Source: an uncultured Campylobacterota bacterium
GTDB taxonomy: Bacteria > Campylobacterota > Campylobacteria > Campylobacterales > Sulfurovaceae
NCBI GenBank assembly: GCA_937141405.1
Contig: CAKZQQ010000005.1
Span: 124,001 to 188,000 of the forward strand
Reading direction: 5' to 3'
Length of the DNA: 64,000 bases
The notes under the pieces are model-generated. The model saw only the letters and a list, made by a program, of their open reading frames with translations. It had not been told where the DNA came from and made no database searches. Every line of letters starts with the position of its first letter. Within the stretch, counting starts at the first letter, position 1. Both the position numbers and the translations under genes were made by a program. Positions 63,715 through 64,000 of this stretch are shown piece by piece.

Positions 63715-64000
63715 CTATTTTTTAGTTTTACAAGTAAGAAGTGACAGTCCACCTCCAAGTATGATAAAAATAAAAATAGAGACAATCGAAAAGAGCCATT
63801 GTGCCATCGATGTGAGTTTCAATGCCACATATGCAAGCTCTAAGAGCCATATTCCAATTCCCACATACCCAAGATAGAAAAGCCGTTCTTTGACATCTTT
63901 TCCACTAAGACAGCCAACGATCCAAAAGCCAAGAGGGATAGCAATCATATAAAAGAGTTGTAATATCCCTCCCAAAGCTATTTGCGTAAGTAGCATGGTC
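63715..64000 (-). CDS. Four-helix membrane protein, paralogue B (5' end off the window)
   Basis: At least 93 residues, with GFWIVGCLSGKDVKERLFYLGYVGIGIWLLELAYVAL broken up as in paralogue A and the same C-terminus GGGLSLLTCK. By comparison about 30-40 N-terminal residues lie beyond the window, as the frame stays open to the edge. ATG 63996 is an internal Met or an alternative start. Function is unknown. Confidence 0.7.
   Translation of the reverse strand, partial: TMLLTQIALGGILQLFYMIAIPLGFWIVGCLSGKDVKERLFYLGYVGIGIWLLELAYVALKLTSMAQWLFSIVSIFIFIILGGGLSLLTCKTKK

Overview
The window is AT-rich chromosomal DNA from a member of the Campylobacterota, most like a Sulfurimonas/Sulfurovum-type genome. 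This is an inference from gene content and order: a ubiX-coaD-tmk-hisS-speA-cysE-aspC run, mreB-mreC next to clpX-lpxA-fabZ, AcnB-type aconitase, a long QueH, a cbpA-hspR pair, and carboxynorspermidine dehydrogenase with SpeA. No species call is possible from the sequence alone.

Layout. (1) 1-2137: end of purL and all of purH (purine synthesis). (2) About 2140-15080: an accessory island, all genes on the + strand. It holds small secreted, membrane or hypothetical proteins, SseB, a periplasmic-type phosphatase, an OmpA-like protein, a CPBP protease, a GT2 glycosyltransferase and a broken GT4 gene. Gene boundaries carry recurring elements: one convincing integron attC-like hairpin (3264-3333), a second site with attC-like outer arms (3815-3918), and near-identical promoter modules with the core TATATAATGGTTGTT. 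No integrase gene is visible, so the best description is a cassette-like cluster without an integrase. (3) 15210-23003: a YiiX-like hydrolase, rhodanese, cbpA-hspR, rimB-rimK, an M42 peptidase and NhaD. (4) 23197-28373: the most interesting locus. It has a 390-aa repeat-rich protein, a 32-codon leader ORF overlapping a LuxI/FeeM-like acyl synthase, an OmpR-type response regulator with a 7TMR-DISM histidine kinase, and a divergent GrpE-like protein. Tandem TCTGTGACGC boxes 12 bp apart precede the GrpE-like gene and recur in front of a small Cys-rich gene 18 kb away in the island. (5) 28444-42101: tRNA-Met, rodA, pgeF, a site-2 protease, spermidine and amino-acid genes, and the hisS/tmk/coaD/ubiX operon. 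(6) 42169-50823: tRNA-Gly, tRNA-Leu, ftsK, acnB, hydrolases, a patatin and a ferritin-like protein. (7) 50834-64000: mostly minus strand; HIT, Sua5-like, carB, mreC-mreB, clpX-lpxA-fabZ, queH-lpxB, and small membrane paralogues running off the right edge.

How the genes fit together. Housekeeping blocks cover purine and pyrimidine precursors (PurL, PurH, CarB), cell shape (RodA, MreB, MreC), lipid A and fatty acids (LpxA, FabZ, LpxB), polyamines (SpeA, carboxynorspermidine dehydrogenase) and protein quality control (ClpX, CbpA, HspR, GrpE-like). The accessory island and the LuxI-like/two-component locus are the variable parts and may be linked through the shared TCTGTGACGC promoter boxes.
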